Source of the DNA: Alphaproteobacteria bacterium
GTDB lineage: Bacteria > Planctomycetota > Phycisphaerae > UBA1845
DNA length: 64,000 nucleotides
Assembly (NCBI GenBank): GCA_028285105.1
Contig: JANQQE010000030.1
Span: 62,001-126,000, forward strand
Direction of reading: 5' to 3'
This document shows positions 37,613-47,511 of the stretch, piece by piece; the first letter of the stretch is position 1; each line of letters starts with the position of its first letter. The notes under the pieces are model-generated. The model did no database searches and had not been told where the DNA came from. It saw only the letters and a list, made by a program, of their open reading frames with translations. The position numbers were made by a program, and so were the translations under genes.

Positions 37613-40174
37613 ATGGGGCACGCGCCTAAAACCAGCATTCGTTTGCGAATGGTCAGTTGCATAGTAGTGATCGCTTTGTGTACCTGGTCATATGCCCACG
37701 GAGCGGAGCATTCGGTCTGCCCGATCGGTGCGACGTCCGATGCGTACAGACAAGCGACCGTTCGTGGTGCCATACCGCCTGCTGGCTGTGACGATGGCAG
37801 CGTCATCGATGTGATGGTCGTTTACACCACCGACGCCCGAATCGCTGCCGGGGGGCAAGTCGCCATCGAAGCGCTCATCGATCTCGCCATTTCCGACACC
37901 AACAACGCCTTCGTCAACAGCCTCATCGACACAACGCTCAACCTCGTTCACAGCGAAGAAGTAACGTACGTCGAAAGCGGCGATTGGACGATCGACGGTC
38001 CCCGACTCGTTGGAACCGACGACGGATTTCTCGATACCGTTCACGACTTGCGTAACCAATACGGCGCAGATTGCGTCAGCCTCTGGGTGAATACGCTCAA
38101 CAACGGCGGAATCGGTTACCTTCCGGATGGTTCGTTGCAAGGCATCGGAGCCAGCGGGTTTAGCATGCTCCGCCTCGACCAAGCCGCCCTGCTCACGTTC
38201 GCCCACGAGATCGGGCATAATTTCTTTTGCACACACGATCGCCCCAACGCAATCAATACTCCGTTCGCGGAATACTCTTACGGGTACGTCGAACCGGGTA
38301 ACCAGTGGCGAACGATCATGGCCACTGAATCAATGCCAACCTTGATCCCCCACTTTGCAAATCCGAATGTGAATTGGACTGGCACCAATCCCGGACCCAC
38401 CGGAATCCCCGAGGGTCAACCACTCCCCTGCGACACAGCCCGCACGATCAACGAACTGCGAACCGTCGTCGCCAATTTCCGAGCGTCTGTCATCCCGGGA
38501 ATGGGGCCAATCCTCTACGTCGATGCGGCAGCGACACCCGATGGCGATGGTCAAAGCTGGGCGACCGCTGTCAACGATTTGCAGGAAGCTTTGTGTACGG
38601 CCAATGGAACAAGCGGAATCATACAAGAAGTCTGGGTAAGGTCTGGAACGTATCGCCCTGACAATGGAAGCGGTGATCGAGATGCTTCATTCAAACTCAT
38701 CGACAACGTCAGCATCCTTGGAGGATTCGACGGAACCGAAACGCTCGAATCGCAGCGCGACCCGATCGCCAACGAGACAATTCTAAGTGGCGATATCGGC
38801 ACGCCCGCCAACGCCACCGACAACAGCTACCACGTCGTCACGGCAAGCCTCAACGACAGCACTGCCGTCCTCGACGGTTTCACCATTCGCGACGGAAATG
38901 CCAACGGTGCGGGATCAAATCACGGTGGTGGCGGCATCATCATCGACGGTGGCGGCGACGCCCATTTCATCGACTGCAAAATCGTAGACAACCATGCCTC
39001 AAATCGAGGCGGTGGCATGATGAACACCAACGGCAGTTCGCCGACGTTGACGAGATGCACGTTTGAAAGCAACACCGTCGCCGGATCAAACTGGCCGGGC
39101 GGTGGCGGGGGCATGCACAACAGTTCATTTTCAAACCCGACGCTTAACAACTGCACCTTCGGCACAAACAGCACAGCCCGGGGATCGGGAATGGCCAACT
39201 ATTTCAGCAGCAGCCCGATCTTGAATGGCTGTACTTTTGAAAACAATACCGGCGTCGGTCCATCCGAAGGCGGGGCGATTTACAGTTATTCATTCTGCGA
39301 ACCGATACTGACCGATTGCATCTTTGACGGCAATACAGCATCGAGCGGTGGAGCAGTGGCTGGGTTCTTTGACTGCTCATCCAACTTCGATCGCTGCATA
39401 TTCAGAAGCAACACAGCCACAGGCAATGGCGGCGGACTTCTGAATTATGGCAACTCGAACGTGACGCTGACGAATTGTTTGCTTGCGGGTAACACCGGTG
39501 CATCTGGCGCGGCGATGAATAATCGGTTCGACAGTCACGTCAACGTGATTAACTGCACCATCGTAGGCAATACCGGCACCGTCGGCTCGGGCGGAATCTT
39601 CAACCTTCAAAGCGACCCCGTCATTGACAACAGCATTTTCTGGCAGAATTCAGCCAACGGATCATTTACCGAATCCGGTCAAATCGAAAACGACGACGGC
39701 TTCCCAACAATCAACCACACCACCATCGAGGGCTGGTCCGGCGCACTGGGCGGTATCAACAACAACGGTGACGACCCAGTCTTCGAAAACGCCAACGGCG
39801 ATGACAACACCTACGGCACACCAGACGACAACGCCCGCCTGACCACCGCCTCACCGGCCAAGAACACAGGCGACAACAGCGCCATCCCCGGCGGCATCGC
39901 CCTCGACCTCGACCAACGCCCCCGCATCTACGAAACAACCGTCGATCGCGGCGCGTACGAATTCAATCCCCAACAAGGCGACTTCGATAACGACGGCGAC
40001 ATAGACCTAGCCGACTACGCCATACTAGCCGACTGCCTGAATGGCCCCGAAAACGCTCCAACGCCCACACCACCGACAACACCGCAGCAATGTCTGGACA
40101 CTCTCGACTTCGACTCCGACTTTGACGTAGACCTAAACGACTCAGCCGAATTCACACGTGTCTTCCGACCGTAA
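37613..40174 (+). CDS. Secreted metallopeptidase with beta-helix domain and dockerin-like end
   Basis: About 853 residues. A signal peptide (MVSCIVVIALCTWSYAHGAEH region) leads to a metzincin-type peptidase domain; the zinc site is FAHEIGHNFFCTHD near residue 200, with the three His of HExxHxxxxxH. From about 300, LYVDAAATPDGDGQSWATAVNDL starts a right-handed parallel beta-helix with many GG..N..S..TLT.CTF.NN rungs (polymorphic-membrane-protein style). The last 60 residues are dockerin-like (GDFDNDGDIDLADYAIL and DFDSDFDVDLND). Start uncertain among ATG 37535, 37613 and 37649. Extracellular. Confidence 0.82.
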   Translation: MGHAPKTSIRLRMVSCIVVIALCTWSYAHGAEHSVCPIGATSDAYRQATVRGAIPPAGCDDGSVIDVMVVYTTDARIAAGGQVAIEALIDLAISDTNNAFVNSLIDTTLNLVHSEEVTYVESGDWTIDGPRLVGTDDGFLDTVHDLRNQYGADCVSLWVNTLNNGGIGYLPDGSLQGIGASGFSMLRLDQAALLTFAHEIGHNFFCTHDRPNAINTPFAEYSYGYVEPGNQWRTIMATESMPTLIPHFANPNVNWTGTNPGPTGIPEGQPLPCDTARTINELRTVVANFRASVIPGMGPILYVDAAATPDGDGQSWATAVNDLQEALCTANGTSGIIQEVWVRSGTYRPDNGSGDRDASFKLIDNVSILGGFDGTETLESQRDPIANETILSGDIGTPANATDNSYHVVTASLNDSTAVLDGFTIRDGNANGAGSNHGGGGIIIDGGGDAHFIDCKIVDNHASNRGGGMMNTNGSSPTLTRCTFESNTVAGSNWPGGGGGMHNSSFSNPTLNNCTFGTNSTARGSGMANYFSSSPILNGCTFENNTGVGPSEGGAIYSYSFCEPILTDCIFDGNTASSGGAVAGFFDCSSNFDRCIFRSNTATGNGGGLLNYGNSNVTLTNCLLAGNTGASGAAMNNRFDSHVNVINCTIVGNTGTVGSGGIFNLQSDPVIDNSIFWQNSANGSFTESGQIENDDGFPTINHTTIEGWSGALGGINNNGDDPVFENANGDDNTYGTPDDNARLTTASPAKNTGDNSAIPGGIALDLDQRPRIYETTVDRGAYEFNPQQGDFDNDGDIDLADYAILADCLNGPENAPTPTPPTTPQQCLDTLDFDSDFDVDLNDSAEFTRVFRP

Positions 40175-40208
40175 ACCCCTTGTAGCTTGCAGAAATCACT
40201 GCGGAGCC

Positions 40209-41480
40209 TTAAGGGAACGCGAACGGACAAGAAGCTGGAATGCTGGCGTCAGGCCCACCGAAGCACTCTGCAAAAACGCTATAGTCGGCAAGATCGACAT
40301 CGCCGTCTGAATCGAAATCGGCAGGGTGTCTGAGCAGGCAATCCGGCTGATGCAGACAAGTCCCCTGGAAACAAATGTCGACCGTTTCCGAATCGCAATC
40401 GTCGCAATCGCCAGCCACACTGCATACGATGCAGTCATTAGGAATTCCGTTGGAGTCGCAATCTGGACTGCTTCCCGAATCGACATCGCAATCGTCCGGA
40501 ATTTGGTTCAGGTTACAATCGAGGCTGGTTCCTCCGGCAATCTCCAACGCGTCGTTTGCACCGTTGGAGTTGCAATCCGTCGGCAGGTTCCCGGTCCATA
40601 GAATATTCGACGCACCCAAAATGCTGTTATCCAATGTAATCGTGGCGATGAATGATCCGTCTGGATTCCAACGATGCAGTTTACCCGCCGTAGATGGGTT
40701 TGGACCGAATTCAGTGGCGAAGACAAGGCCACCAGGCCCTCTAGTCACGCCAGTCAGCCCGCCAAGTCCCAGAGCATCGAACTTACGTATGAACACGCCA
40801 TCCTCATCGCGTTCAAAAACAGCGCGTGCGACAAAGTCGGCAATCAAAACCGACCGAGTGGAAGGACTATAGTGAAGCGCCTGCACTTGAAGTTGACCGT
40901 TGTCGAAGGGAATCGAATATAGAATGGAACCCGACGGCACGTCATAAACGTCCATGATGCCGGGACTGCCTCCGGAACCGCCTCCTGCCCCCCACATAGT
41001 GTCCCCGGGCAGGAATGCGACGGCTTTGTAATCCTCGCCTGCGCCCAACGTGCGCAGCAGATTGCCGCTTTGATCGAACTCAAGAATGCCATCTTGAATT
41101 GCAATGAAGTAATCTCCCGCAGGACTCACGCCAACGCCGGCAGGACCAGCAGGTAAGTCATCGTCGATAACCAGTTGCGAGATTCCACATGGGCTCCAGA
41201 GATGAAGCTTTCCGCCAAGATTGGCTGACGCAACGTTGCCAAAAAGATCGAAGGCAATCGCACGGACCCGGTCGAAGTTGCCGGGAAACAGCTTGGTTTT
41301 GAATGAAAAATCCTCCGCGTCGTAGACAAATATATTGTCCGAGAATGAACCTGCGATTAGAAAATCATTGTCGTCGTAGTTGTCTGCTATTGCCACTCCA
41401 CTAAAGGCGAAAGCCAACGACATTGCCCAACTTAAAACCGCTACTCCTCGATTGGCTGACCTGGCGATGATTCGTTGCAT
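40209..41480 (-). CDS. Secreted beta-propeller-like protein with dockerin-like C-terminus
   Basis: About 423 residues. An N-terminal signal (VAVLSWAMSLAFAFSGVAIA) is followed by repeated blades of the NHL/SMP-30 kind (FLIAGSFSDNIFVYDAEDF, GKLHLWSPCG, FVARAVFERDEDGVFIRKF, GKLHRWNPDGSFIATITLD). A run of DCNSNGANDALEIAGGTSLDCNLNQIPDDCD-type repeats follows, then a CSVAGDCDDCDSETVDIC Cys cluster and a dockerin-like DFDSDGDVDLADYSVFAEC. The ATG at 41480 has GGAGG about nine bases upstream. It is convergent with the metallopeptidase gene. Confidence 0.78.
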   Translation of the reverse strand: MQRIIARSANRGVAVLSWAMSLAFAFSGVAIADNYDDNDFLIAGSFSDNIFVYDAEDFSFKTKLFPGNFDRVRAIAFDLFGNVASANLGGKLHLWSPCGISQLVIDDDLPAGPAGVGVSPAGDYFIAIQDGILEFDQSGNLLRTLGAGEDYKAVAFLPGDTMWGAGGGSGGSPGIMDVYDVPSGSILYSIPFDNGQLQVQALHYSPSTRSVLIADFVARAVFERDEDGVFIRKFDALGLGGLTGVTRGPGGLVFATEFGPNPSTAGKLHRWNPDGSFIATITLDNSILGASNILWTGNLPTDCNSNGANDALEIAGGTSLDCNLNQIPDDCDVDSGSSPDCDSNGIPNDCIVCSVAGDCDDCDSETVDICFQGTCLHQPDCLLRHPADFDSDGDVDLADYSVFAECFGGPDASIPASCPFAFP

Positions 41481-41752
41481 TCCCCGAATCCTCCATCTAG
41501 TGTCCATTCCCGTTTGGCGGCGACAAACATTGCTGCGCACCAAAAGAGATAACCCGAATCGAACGCAACCTAACGCATTACATGAAACGCGTCTGTCGGT
41601 AGGACGCTAAGGATGAAGGAAATTTAGTCGAAGAGTGACTACCTGTTGGCAGTCAAGTCCCGCGAGTGGACGCAACGAATACAGTTCTTGCCCGCATCGT
41701 CTTGAATCGCGGTGAATCGCAACAGAGAACCGAGAGATGAATCCTGAATTGC

Positions 41753-42661
41753 TTACGACTGGAGGCTGCTCATCATTTCGTTGAGCTTGCGGAGGGCACC
41801 GGCTTCGATTTGGCGGACTCTTTCTCGTGTTAATCCTACCCTTGCGCCGATGTCTTTTAGCGTCATGGCCTCTTCGTCGTCTAGGCCGAACCGCAGACGC
41901 AGTATCTTCGCCTCGCGTTCGTCGATTTGCGATAATAGTTCACGGATGAGCGAGGCTTCCGATTCTTCGAACAGGGCTTTGTCGGGTTCCGGGGTTCGTT
42001 CGTCGGCCAGGATTTCGCCGAGGCCCATGGCGTCGTCACCGGATGAGGCTTGCGGTCTTGCGGTGAAGGCCTTGACCGCTCGGCGGACGATCTTGGCTTT
42101 CTTCAGCGGGATTTCCATCAGGTCAGCCAACTCTTCCAGCGACGGCTGCCGGCCTTCCTTTTCTACGAAGCGGTCCATCGTCTGTCGCCAGCGGGCGATC
42201 ATCTCGACCATGTATGCCGGTATGTGGACTGGCTGAACACCGTTGATGAGCGATCGTTTGATCGACTGCTTGATCCACCACGATGCGTACGTGCTGAAGC
42301 GCGTATTCTGTTTGGGATCGAATCCTTCGACCGCGCGAATCAAGCCGAGATTCCCCTCTTCGATCAGGTCGTTGAGCAGCATACCGCGATGGCCGTACTT
42401 TTTGGCGATGTTCACGACGAGACGCAAGTTCGACTTAACCATCCGATCACGCGCATTTTGCCCGTCGATCTCGATCTGCTCTTTTTCAGCGAGCGAAATC
42501 TCTTTGTTCTTGAAGCGATCGGCAGCAGTGTACACCGCCTGTATCAGCGCACCGAGTTCTTTCTCCTCTTCCGGCGTCAGAAGAGGTGCTTGATTGATCT
42601 GCTTCAAATAAAATTGTAAATCAGAGTCGATTGCGATCGCTGATACTCCCCATTTACTCAA
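41753..42661 (-). CDS. RNA polymerase sigma-70 factor, RpoD/RpoS type
   Basis: About 302 residues with regions 1.2 to 4 (DSDLQFYLKQINQAPLLT, then KSNLRLVVNIAKKYGHRGMLLNDLI, RFSTYASWWIKQSIKRSLI for -10 recognition, and LKDIGARVGLTRERVRQIEAGALRKLNEM for -35). It lacks the large acidic N-terminus of RpoD, so it is probably a group 2 (RpoS/SigA-like accessory) factor. The start is unclear: the only near codon is TTG at 42661 without an obvious ribosome-binding site. It lies downstream of S1 on the same strand after a terminator. Confidence 0.93.
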   Translation of the reverse strand: MSKWGVSAIAIDSDLQFYLKQINQAPLLTPEEEKELGALIQAVYTAADRFKNKEISLAEKEQIEIDGQNARDRMVKSNLRLVVNIAKKYGHRGMLLNDLIEEGNLGLIRAVEGFDPKQNTRFSTYASWWIKQSIKRSLINGVQPVHIPAYMVEMIARWRQTMDRFVEKEGRQPSLEELADLMEIPLKKAKIVRRAVKAFTARPQASSGDDAMGLGEILADERTPEPDKALFEESEASLIRELLSQIDEREAKILRLRFGLDDEEAMTLKDIGARVGLTRERVRQIEAGALRKLNEMMSSLQS

Positions 42662-42826
42662 TCACGTTCGCGCCCGCAGGCAACGCTCAGGCCAAAAACA
42701 AATTGACCTCCCCCAGATCGATATGCGTGATGTTCCGGCCCTTCTGCATTTCCGCAATCGGGAAACCTCCTCAACCCATTCGTTTTAGCGTCCGGGCGAG
42801 AATACGTCCTCGCATCATAGCATCAC

Positions 42827-42865
42827 AAAAGCGGTCTCAGCGACGAAAGTCATCACTGAGACCGC
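42827..42865 (-). terminator. Rho-independent terminator after the S1 gene
   Basis: On the minus strand GCGGTCTCAG and CTGAGACCGC form a perfect 10-base stem with a 15-base loop, followed by TTTTGTG. It is about 90 bases past the S1 stop at 42952. Confidence 0.8.
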
Positions 42866-42951
42866 AGGTCATTCAAATCTTCACGCAGCCGACTGCATTT
42901 CTGAAGCTGGCGACCTCACTCAGACGGCTGATATCGCGGGCGCAATCCAGA

Positions 42952-44841
42952 TCAAGCTCCGCCCTCTTTGGACTCAGCATCCTGCGGATCGTCATCTGAT
43001 TTGGATTCGCCATCAGCAGCAGCCTCTTCATCACTCGCCGCGGTTGAACCTGCATCTTCGCCGCCACTTGGCGCGGCTGGTTGCGGTACGAAGTTGGTGA
43101 TCAAACTGGTCGTCTCTTCACCAGGACCGTGCAATCCACCGCGACGTGCCTTCTCGACCTTGGGCGCTTCGCCGTCTTCCTGATGTTCGGTAGACCACTC
43201 GGCCCGCTTCTTCGACAGACCGATCTTGCGATCCTGCGAATCAACCCTCAGAATCTTCACCTGAATCTTCTGGCCGATCGTCACCTCATCGTGCGGATCT
43301 TCCACCTTATGATCGGCTAACTCACTGACGTGCAACAGTCCCTCGAGGTCGTTTTCAAGCTCGACAAACACGCCGAAATTGGTGATTTTCGTAACCGTAC
43401 CCTCGACGATCTGACCCGGGATGTAGTTATCGGGCACAGCTCGCAACCAAGGATCTTCATGAAGCTGCTTGAGACCGAGTGCAATGCGCTGCTTGTTCTC
43501 TTCAACCTTGAGCACGACGCATTCGAGTTCGTCGCCCTTCTTGATCATTTCCGACGGGTGTGAAATCTTCTTCGTCCAGCTCATGTCAGAGACGTGCAGC
43601 AATCCGTCGATGCCCTCTTCGATCTCGATGAATGCACCGTAATTGGTGAGGTTGCGGACCTGACCGGTGATGCGCGTATTCGGCGGGTACTTTTCAGCCA
43701 CCTTGGTCCACGGATTGACCTCGGTCTGCTTGACGCCGAGCGAAATTTCCTGCTTGTCCTTGTTGATGTCGAGAACCACAACTTCGATCTCGTCGCCAAC
43801 GTTGAACAGTTCCGAAGGATGGTTGATGCGACGCGTCCAGCTCATTTCGGAAATATGCACCAGACCCTCGATGCCGGGGCGCAGTTTGATGAACGCACCG
43901 TAGTTCATGATGTTGACGACTTCGCCCTTCACCTTACCGCCAATCGGGAAGCTCTCTTCAATGCCCTCCCAGGGACTCGGCGTAAGCTGTTTGTGACCGA
44001 GAGCGATTTTTTCCTTCTCCATATCGATGTTGAGAATCTTGACTTCGATCTCCTGATCGATTTTGACCACCTGCGACGGGTGGGCAACGCGTTCCCAACT
44101 CATGTCGGTGATGTGCAACAGACCGTCGATACCGCCAAGGTCCACGAAGGCACCAAAATCGGCGATGTTCTTGACGACACCCTTGCGGATCTGACCGATT
44201 TCGATGTCGGTCATCAGTTTTTCTTTTGCAGCACCGCGCGTTTCTTCGATCAACTTACGACGCGAAATAACGATGTTGCGACGCTCGGTATCGATCTTGA
44301 GAATCTTCGCCTCAACGTCCTTACCAATAAATTCTCCGATGTCGCCCGGACGACGGATGTCCACCTGCGATGCCGGAAGGAAAACGGGCACGCCAATATC
44401 GACCAGCAGCCCGCCTTTGATTTTTCGCATGACCCGTCCGGAGACGAGATCGTCTTCCTTCTTGGTTTCGACGATGTGGTTCCAGTTGATGATGCGGTCG
44501 GCTTTTCGTTTGGATAGCTCGATCACACCACTGTCAGTTTCGAGGTTTTCCAAAAATACATCGATGGAGTCGCCAATATCGATGCTGCTGCGATCGTCCC
44601 ATTCCTGAATCGGAATGACGCCTTCGCTCTTGAGACCGACATCGATGACCACGTCATCGCCAGCCCGTCCGACGATCTTCCCCTTCATCACGCGACCGGG
44701 TGCGAGTTCTTCGCCCTCTTCGCCTTCGACCAGCGTGCTGATGGCACCGTCGTCGAAACCCGAATCGAAAATGGAATTGAGTTCAGAATCCAACTCGGAG
44801 CTGGAACCGTCCAAAGAACTAATCAGATTAAAATCAACCAT
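42952..44841 (-). CDS. rpsA: Ribosomal protein S1
   Basis: A 629-residue protein with six S1 RNA-binding domains (about residues 47-120, 135-205, 215-285, 300-372, 387-459, 472-545); repeats 3 to 6 share NYGAFI...GI.GL.HISEMSW. It binds mRNA on the 30S subunit. The N-terminus is Ser/Asp-rich and the C-terminus is a 70-residue acidic disordered tail. ATG at 44841; ribosome site weak. It is followed by a strong terminator and the sigma factor gene. Confidence 0.95.
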   Translation of the reverse strand: MVDFNLISSLDGSSSELDSELNSIFDSGFDDGAISTLVEGEEGEELAPGRVMKGKIVGRAGDDVVIDVGLKSEGVIPIQEWDDRSSIDIGDSIDVFLENLETDSGVIELSKRKADRIINWNHIVETKKEDDLVSGRVMRKIKGGLLVDIGVPVFLPASQVDIRRPGDIGEFIGKDVEAKILKIDTERRNIVISRRKLIEETRGAAKEKLMTDIEIGQIRKGVVKNIADFGAFVDLGGIDGLLHITDMSWERVAHPSQVVKIDQEIEVKILNIDMEKEKIALGHKQLTPSPWEGIEESFPIGGKVKGEVVNIMNYGAFIKLRPGIEGLVHISEMSWTRRINHPSELFNVGDEIEVVVLDINKDKQEISLGVKQTEVNPWTKVAEKYPPNTRITGQVRNLTNYGAFIEIEEGIDGLLHVSDMSWTKKISHPSEMIKKGDELECVVLKVEENKQRIALGLKQLHEDPWLRAVPDNYIPGQIVEGTVTKITNFGVFVELENDLEGLLHVSELADHKVEDPHDEVTIGQKIQVKILRVDSQDRKIGLSKKRAEWSTEHQEDGEAPKVEKARRGGLHGPGEETTSLITNFVPQPAAPSGGEDAGSTAASDEEAAADGESKSDDDPQDAESKEGGA

Positions 44842-45259
44842 AAGAGTAGTGTTCCCACGTCATCGCATTCGCTCCGGGCCAAATCGACCCACAACTCCTG
44901 CAACCCTGCATCACGAGCAGGTAAAAGACCTATTTCAAATCGCCAGCCCGTACCACGCGGCACGTCAAAAGCCGGTCGAAACGTAGAGCCACGCAGTTTA
45001 CCAAATCCCCACAAACAAGCCACAATCCCGCCCAAACCCGGATATTGCTACGGAACAGCCCGCCGAACTTCTGCCGCAACCACGATTTCCGACATTTCAG
45101 CCCCCTTTTCGAGTCATCCGAAACCGTGTCCGGTACGTCATGTAAGGTAGCTCAGCGGAGTTTCGAACCATATTGCCAGTGGCCATGTTACCTTCGGCCA
45201 AGATGCCGATTGCTAGGATGACGGAGAAGTTCGACGCCACGCCCCCAACGGAGCCACCA
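44842..45259. other. Divergent intergenic region between rpsA and a lipoprotein gene
   Basis: About 418 bases. A GGAG ribosome site precedes the lipoprotein ATG. No RNA gene, terminator or clear promoter was recognised. An S1 autoregulatory leader could lie here but no specific structure was seen. Confidence 0.45.
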
Positions 45260-46480
45260 ATGACCCAACATAGACTGCTTGGAATCTGCCGGACCCTGAC
45301 GGTGCTAGCACTGCCGATGCTCTTCGCGGGATGCATCAAACGCGCTGAAATGATCGCAGTCATGCCCGATGGCGGCGTGGAATTAATCACCCAAATCAAT
45401 GGTAATCGGGACGACGTCCTCGGCGGATCGGAACTTAACGGCAAGGTTGGCGATCCGCCACCGAGTGCGGATTCCGGCTGGACCATCTACAACATGGAAA
45501 CGAAACAGTCCTTTAAGATCGGCGAAAAAAACGATTCGGACAACAACAATGATAGCGACGAAGACGAAGACGAGATTAATCTCCTGGCCACAATGTCATT
45601 GAAACCCGGCGCACAGATTCCACAAACCTACGCCGCCAAGAACGCAAAGGGCGCCGATGCTGCAACACGATTCATCACAACGCTCGAAATCGAGAAAACG
45701 ACTGACGGAACTTATTACCACTTCAAGAGAAAATACATTCAAAGGCGATGGGCTCCGTTTGAGTACCATCGCAAACGCATCCTTGAGTCCGATGAAATCA
45801 AGAAGCTGATGGGGAACAATCCGGAAGCGATGTCAGCAAGAGATCGAGAAACCGTCATCACAGCCATGATCGACGTTGAGTCCGAACAGCTCATCGAGTT
45901 GCTTGGCCTGGCCATTGAAGATGGAAACAAGAACGTACCACAATTGGCACGTCTCGCAGCCGTCAAGCGAATTCGTGAGATTACGTCCGAGCCTGAACTC
46001 AACCAAAAAGTCATGGCCGCCATGATGACAACCAATGGCACTCAGGATACGACCGAGCTTGAGCAAGACTTGCATCGCCGAGTTGATGCGGCTGTTGCAA
46101 AGTCGCTCACCGATGCCGGAACACTGAACGCAGTCGCATCAGCCACGGTTCATTCCATGCAGGCGTTTCGTCGAAAACTACAGGTTTCTGAGGATTTGGA
46201 AGACGAAAACTGGTTTGTCCAAGTCATCCTTCCCGGTTCGATTATTGCCTACAATGGCACGGAAAACCCTGAATCGATCGACCCGGCAGACCTTGAAAAC
46301 ACGGGCGACGATAGCGATGACGATCCGTCGTCCGTAGTGGCTAGAATGTTGGGGAAGAAACTCAAACCCCATATCGATACGTCGGGATTTCAAACCTATA
46401 CGTGGGGCTTCGAGTTTGATGCGATTTGCGATCACGATGTCGTATTGATGGCCACGTCGTTTGTGCCCAATGAGAAATAG
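45260..46480 (+). CDS. Hypothetical lipoprotein
   Basis: A 406-residue protein with a lipoprotein signal (LTVLALPMLFAGC, lipobox LFAG-C) so it should be anchored in a membrane after cysteine lipidation. A Gly/Asp/Asn-rich linker (DNNNDSDEDEDE) follows, and the rest is mixed alpha/beta without a recognised family. The ATG at 45260 has GGAG upstream; the longer frame from 45173 is rejected because the signal peptide would be internal. It precedes the ECF sigma/anti-sigma pair by 54 bases and may share their transcript. Confidence 0.72.
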   Translation: MTQHRLLGICRTLTVLALPMLFAGCIKRAEMIAVMPDGGVELITQINGNRDDVLGGSELNGKVGDPPPSADSGWTIYNMETKQSFKIGEKNDSDNNNDSDEDEDEINLLATMSLKPGAQIPQTYAAKNAKGADAATRFITTLEIEKTTDGTYYHFKRKYIQRRWAPFEYHRKRILESDEIKKLMGNNPEAMSARDRETVITAMIDVESEQLIELLGLAIEDGNKNVPQLARLAAVKRIREITSEPELNQKVMAAMMTTNGTQDTTELEQDLHRRVDAAVAKSLTDAGTLNAVASATVHSMQAFRRKLQVSEDLEDENWFVQVILPGSIIAYNGTENPESIDPADLENTGDDSDDDPSSVVARMLGKKLKPHIDTSGFQTYTWGFEFDAICDHDVVLMATSFVPNEK

Positions 46481-46534
46481 TGATCGACCGGCTAACCGAC
46501 GAGACCGATACCATTGGATTCAATTCAGCACACC

Positions 46535-47020
46535 ATGGATCAAGATTCAAAACGGGATCAAGACGCGCGAGCGAGCGTCTATCGTTGGGCGTATCGGATG
46601 CTGCGCAACCACGACGGCGCGCTCGACGCAACGCAAGAGGTCATGCTGCGCTCGGTTCAGCATGGCGGCGCGAAGGTCAAGAACGATTTGGGTTGGCTAC
46701 GACGCATCACGATCAACCACTGTATCGATGCCATGCGCAAAAAACGTCCCATTGCGGTTGATGCCCTTGAACCAACCAACCGTCAACCGTCGCCGGTTGG
46801 TGCGGCGATTTCTGTTGAGAACCGCGAGTTGATTACCTTGGCACTTGCGAAACTTACGGAACAACAACGGACTGTCGTGATGGCCAAGACTTACGACGGC
46901 GAAACATTTGCAGCCATCGCCAAATCGATGAACCTGTCCGTCGGTACGGTGAAGACCCATTACCTGCGCGGGCTGAAAGCGCTGCGTAACGCACTGGGAA
47001 TATTGCGGGAGAATCGATGA
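46535..47020 (+). CDS. ECF RNA polymerase sigma factor
   Basis: A 161-residue ECF factor: region 2 (VYRWAYRMLRNHDGALDATQEVMLR) and region 4 (TLALAKLTEQQRTVVMAKTYDGETFAAIAKSM with NLSVGTVKTHYLRGLKAL). The ATG at 46535 is used; a TTG at 46514 is a weaker option. Its stop overlaps the ATG of the anti-sigma gene (ATGA at 47017), so the two are translationally coupled and belong together. Confidence 0.92.
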   Translation: MDQDSKRDQDARASVYRWAYRMLRNHDGALDATQEVMLRSVQHGGAKVKNDLGWLRRITINHCIDAMRKKRPIAVDALEPTNRQPSPVGAAISVENRELITLALAKLTEQQRTVVMAKTYDGETFAAIAKSMNLSVGTVKTHYLRGLKALRNALGILRENR

Positions 47021-47511
47021 TGAATTGCAACGAAGTGACGACCTTGCTCGCCGACCATCTGGGTGGCGAATTGTCGATCGAACAAGGGTCTGCTCTTGAA
47101 ACCCATTTGCAAGACTGCGACAGTTGCGCGCGTGAAGTGGAATCGTTACAGGAAACCGCACTGTCGCTTCATCAACTCGACACCGTCAGCCTCTCCCATG
47201 CCATTGAGCGAACGAGCCGCTTTGAAGTCGTCAAACGCCAATCGACGGTGCAGCGATTCATGTACGCCTCTCTGAAGATGGCAGCCGTTCTCGCACTTGG
47301 CGTCCTTCTCGGTCGGGCGTCGTTGACGTTACCATCCAATACCGACGGTCCCTCGACTCCGACATCAACGAATGGTAGTGAACAGGTCGTTGCCCAAGTT
47401 AACATGACCGCGATCCATCCCGAGTGGGAGGAATTTGCCAGAAAGCTCAATCGCAACCCATCTGGCCTGGCTGGTTCGCTGCGACACTTGGCCAAGGGCA
47501 TTCAACGCTGA
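47017..47511 (+). CDS. Transmembrane anti-sigma factor with zinc-binding motif
   Basis: A 164-residue protein. The N-terminal anti-sigma domain carries the zinc motif HLQDCDSCAREV (HxxxCxxC). One transmembrane helix (YASLKMAAVLALGVLLGRASL) is at about 86-106, and the remaining 55 residues are outside the cytoplasm. It holds the co-encoded ECF sigma factor until a membrane or envelope signal releases it. Overlaps the sigma gene by four bases. Confidence 0.88.
   Translation: MMNCNEVTTLLADHLGGELSIEQGSALETHLQDCDSCAREVESLQETALSLHQLDTVSLSHAIERTSRFEVVKRQSTVQRFMYASLKMAAVLALGVLLGRASLTLPSNTDGPSTPTSTNGSEQVVAQVNMTAIHPEWEEFARKLNRNPSGLAGSLRHLAKGIQR

Noticed and set aside
43594..44517. A 307-codon plus-strand frame inside rpsA
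   Set aside because: Antisense shadow of S1; no family match and no ribosome site.
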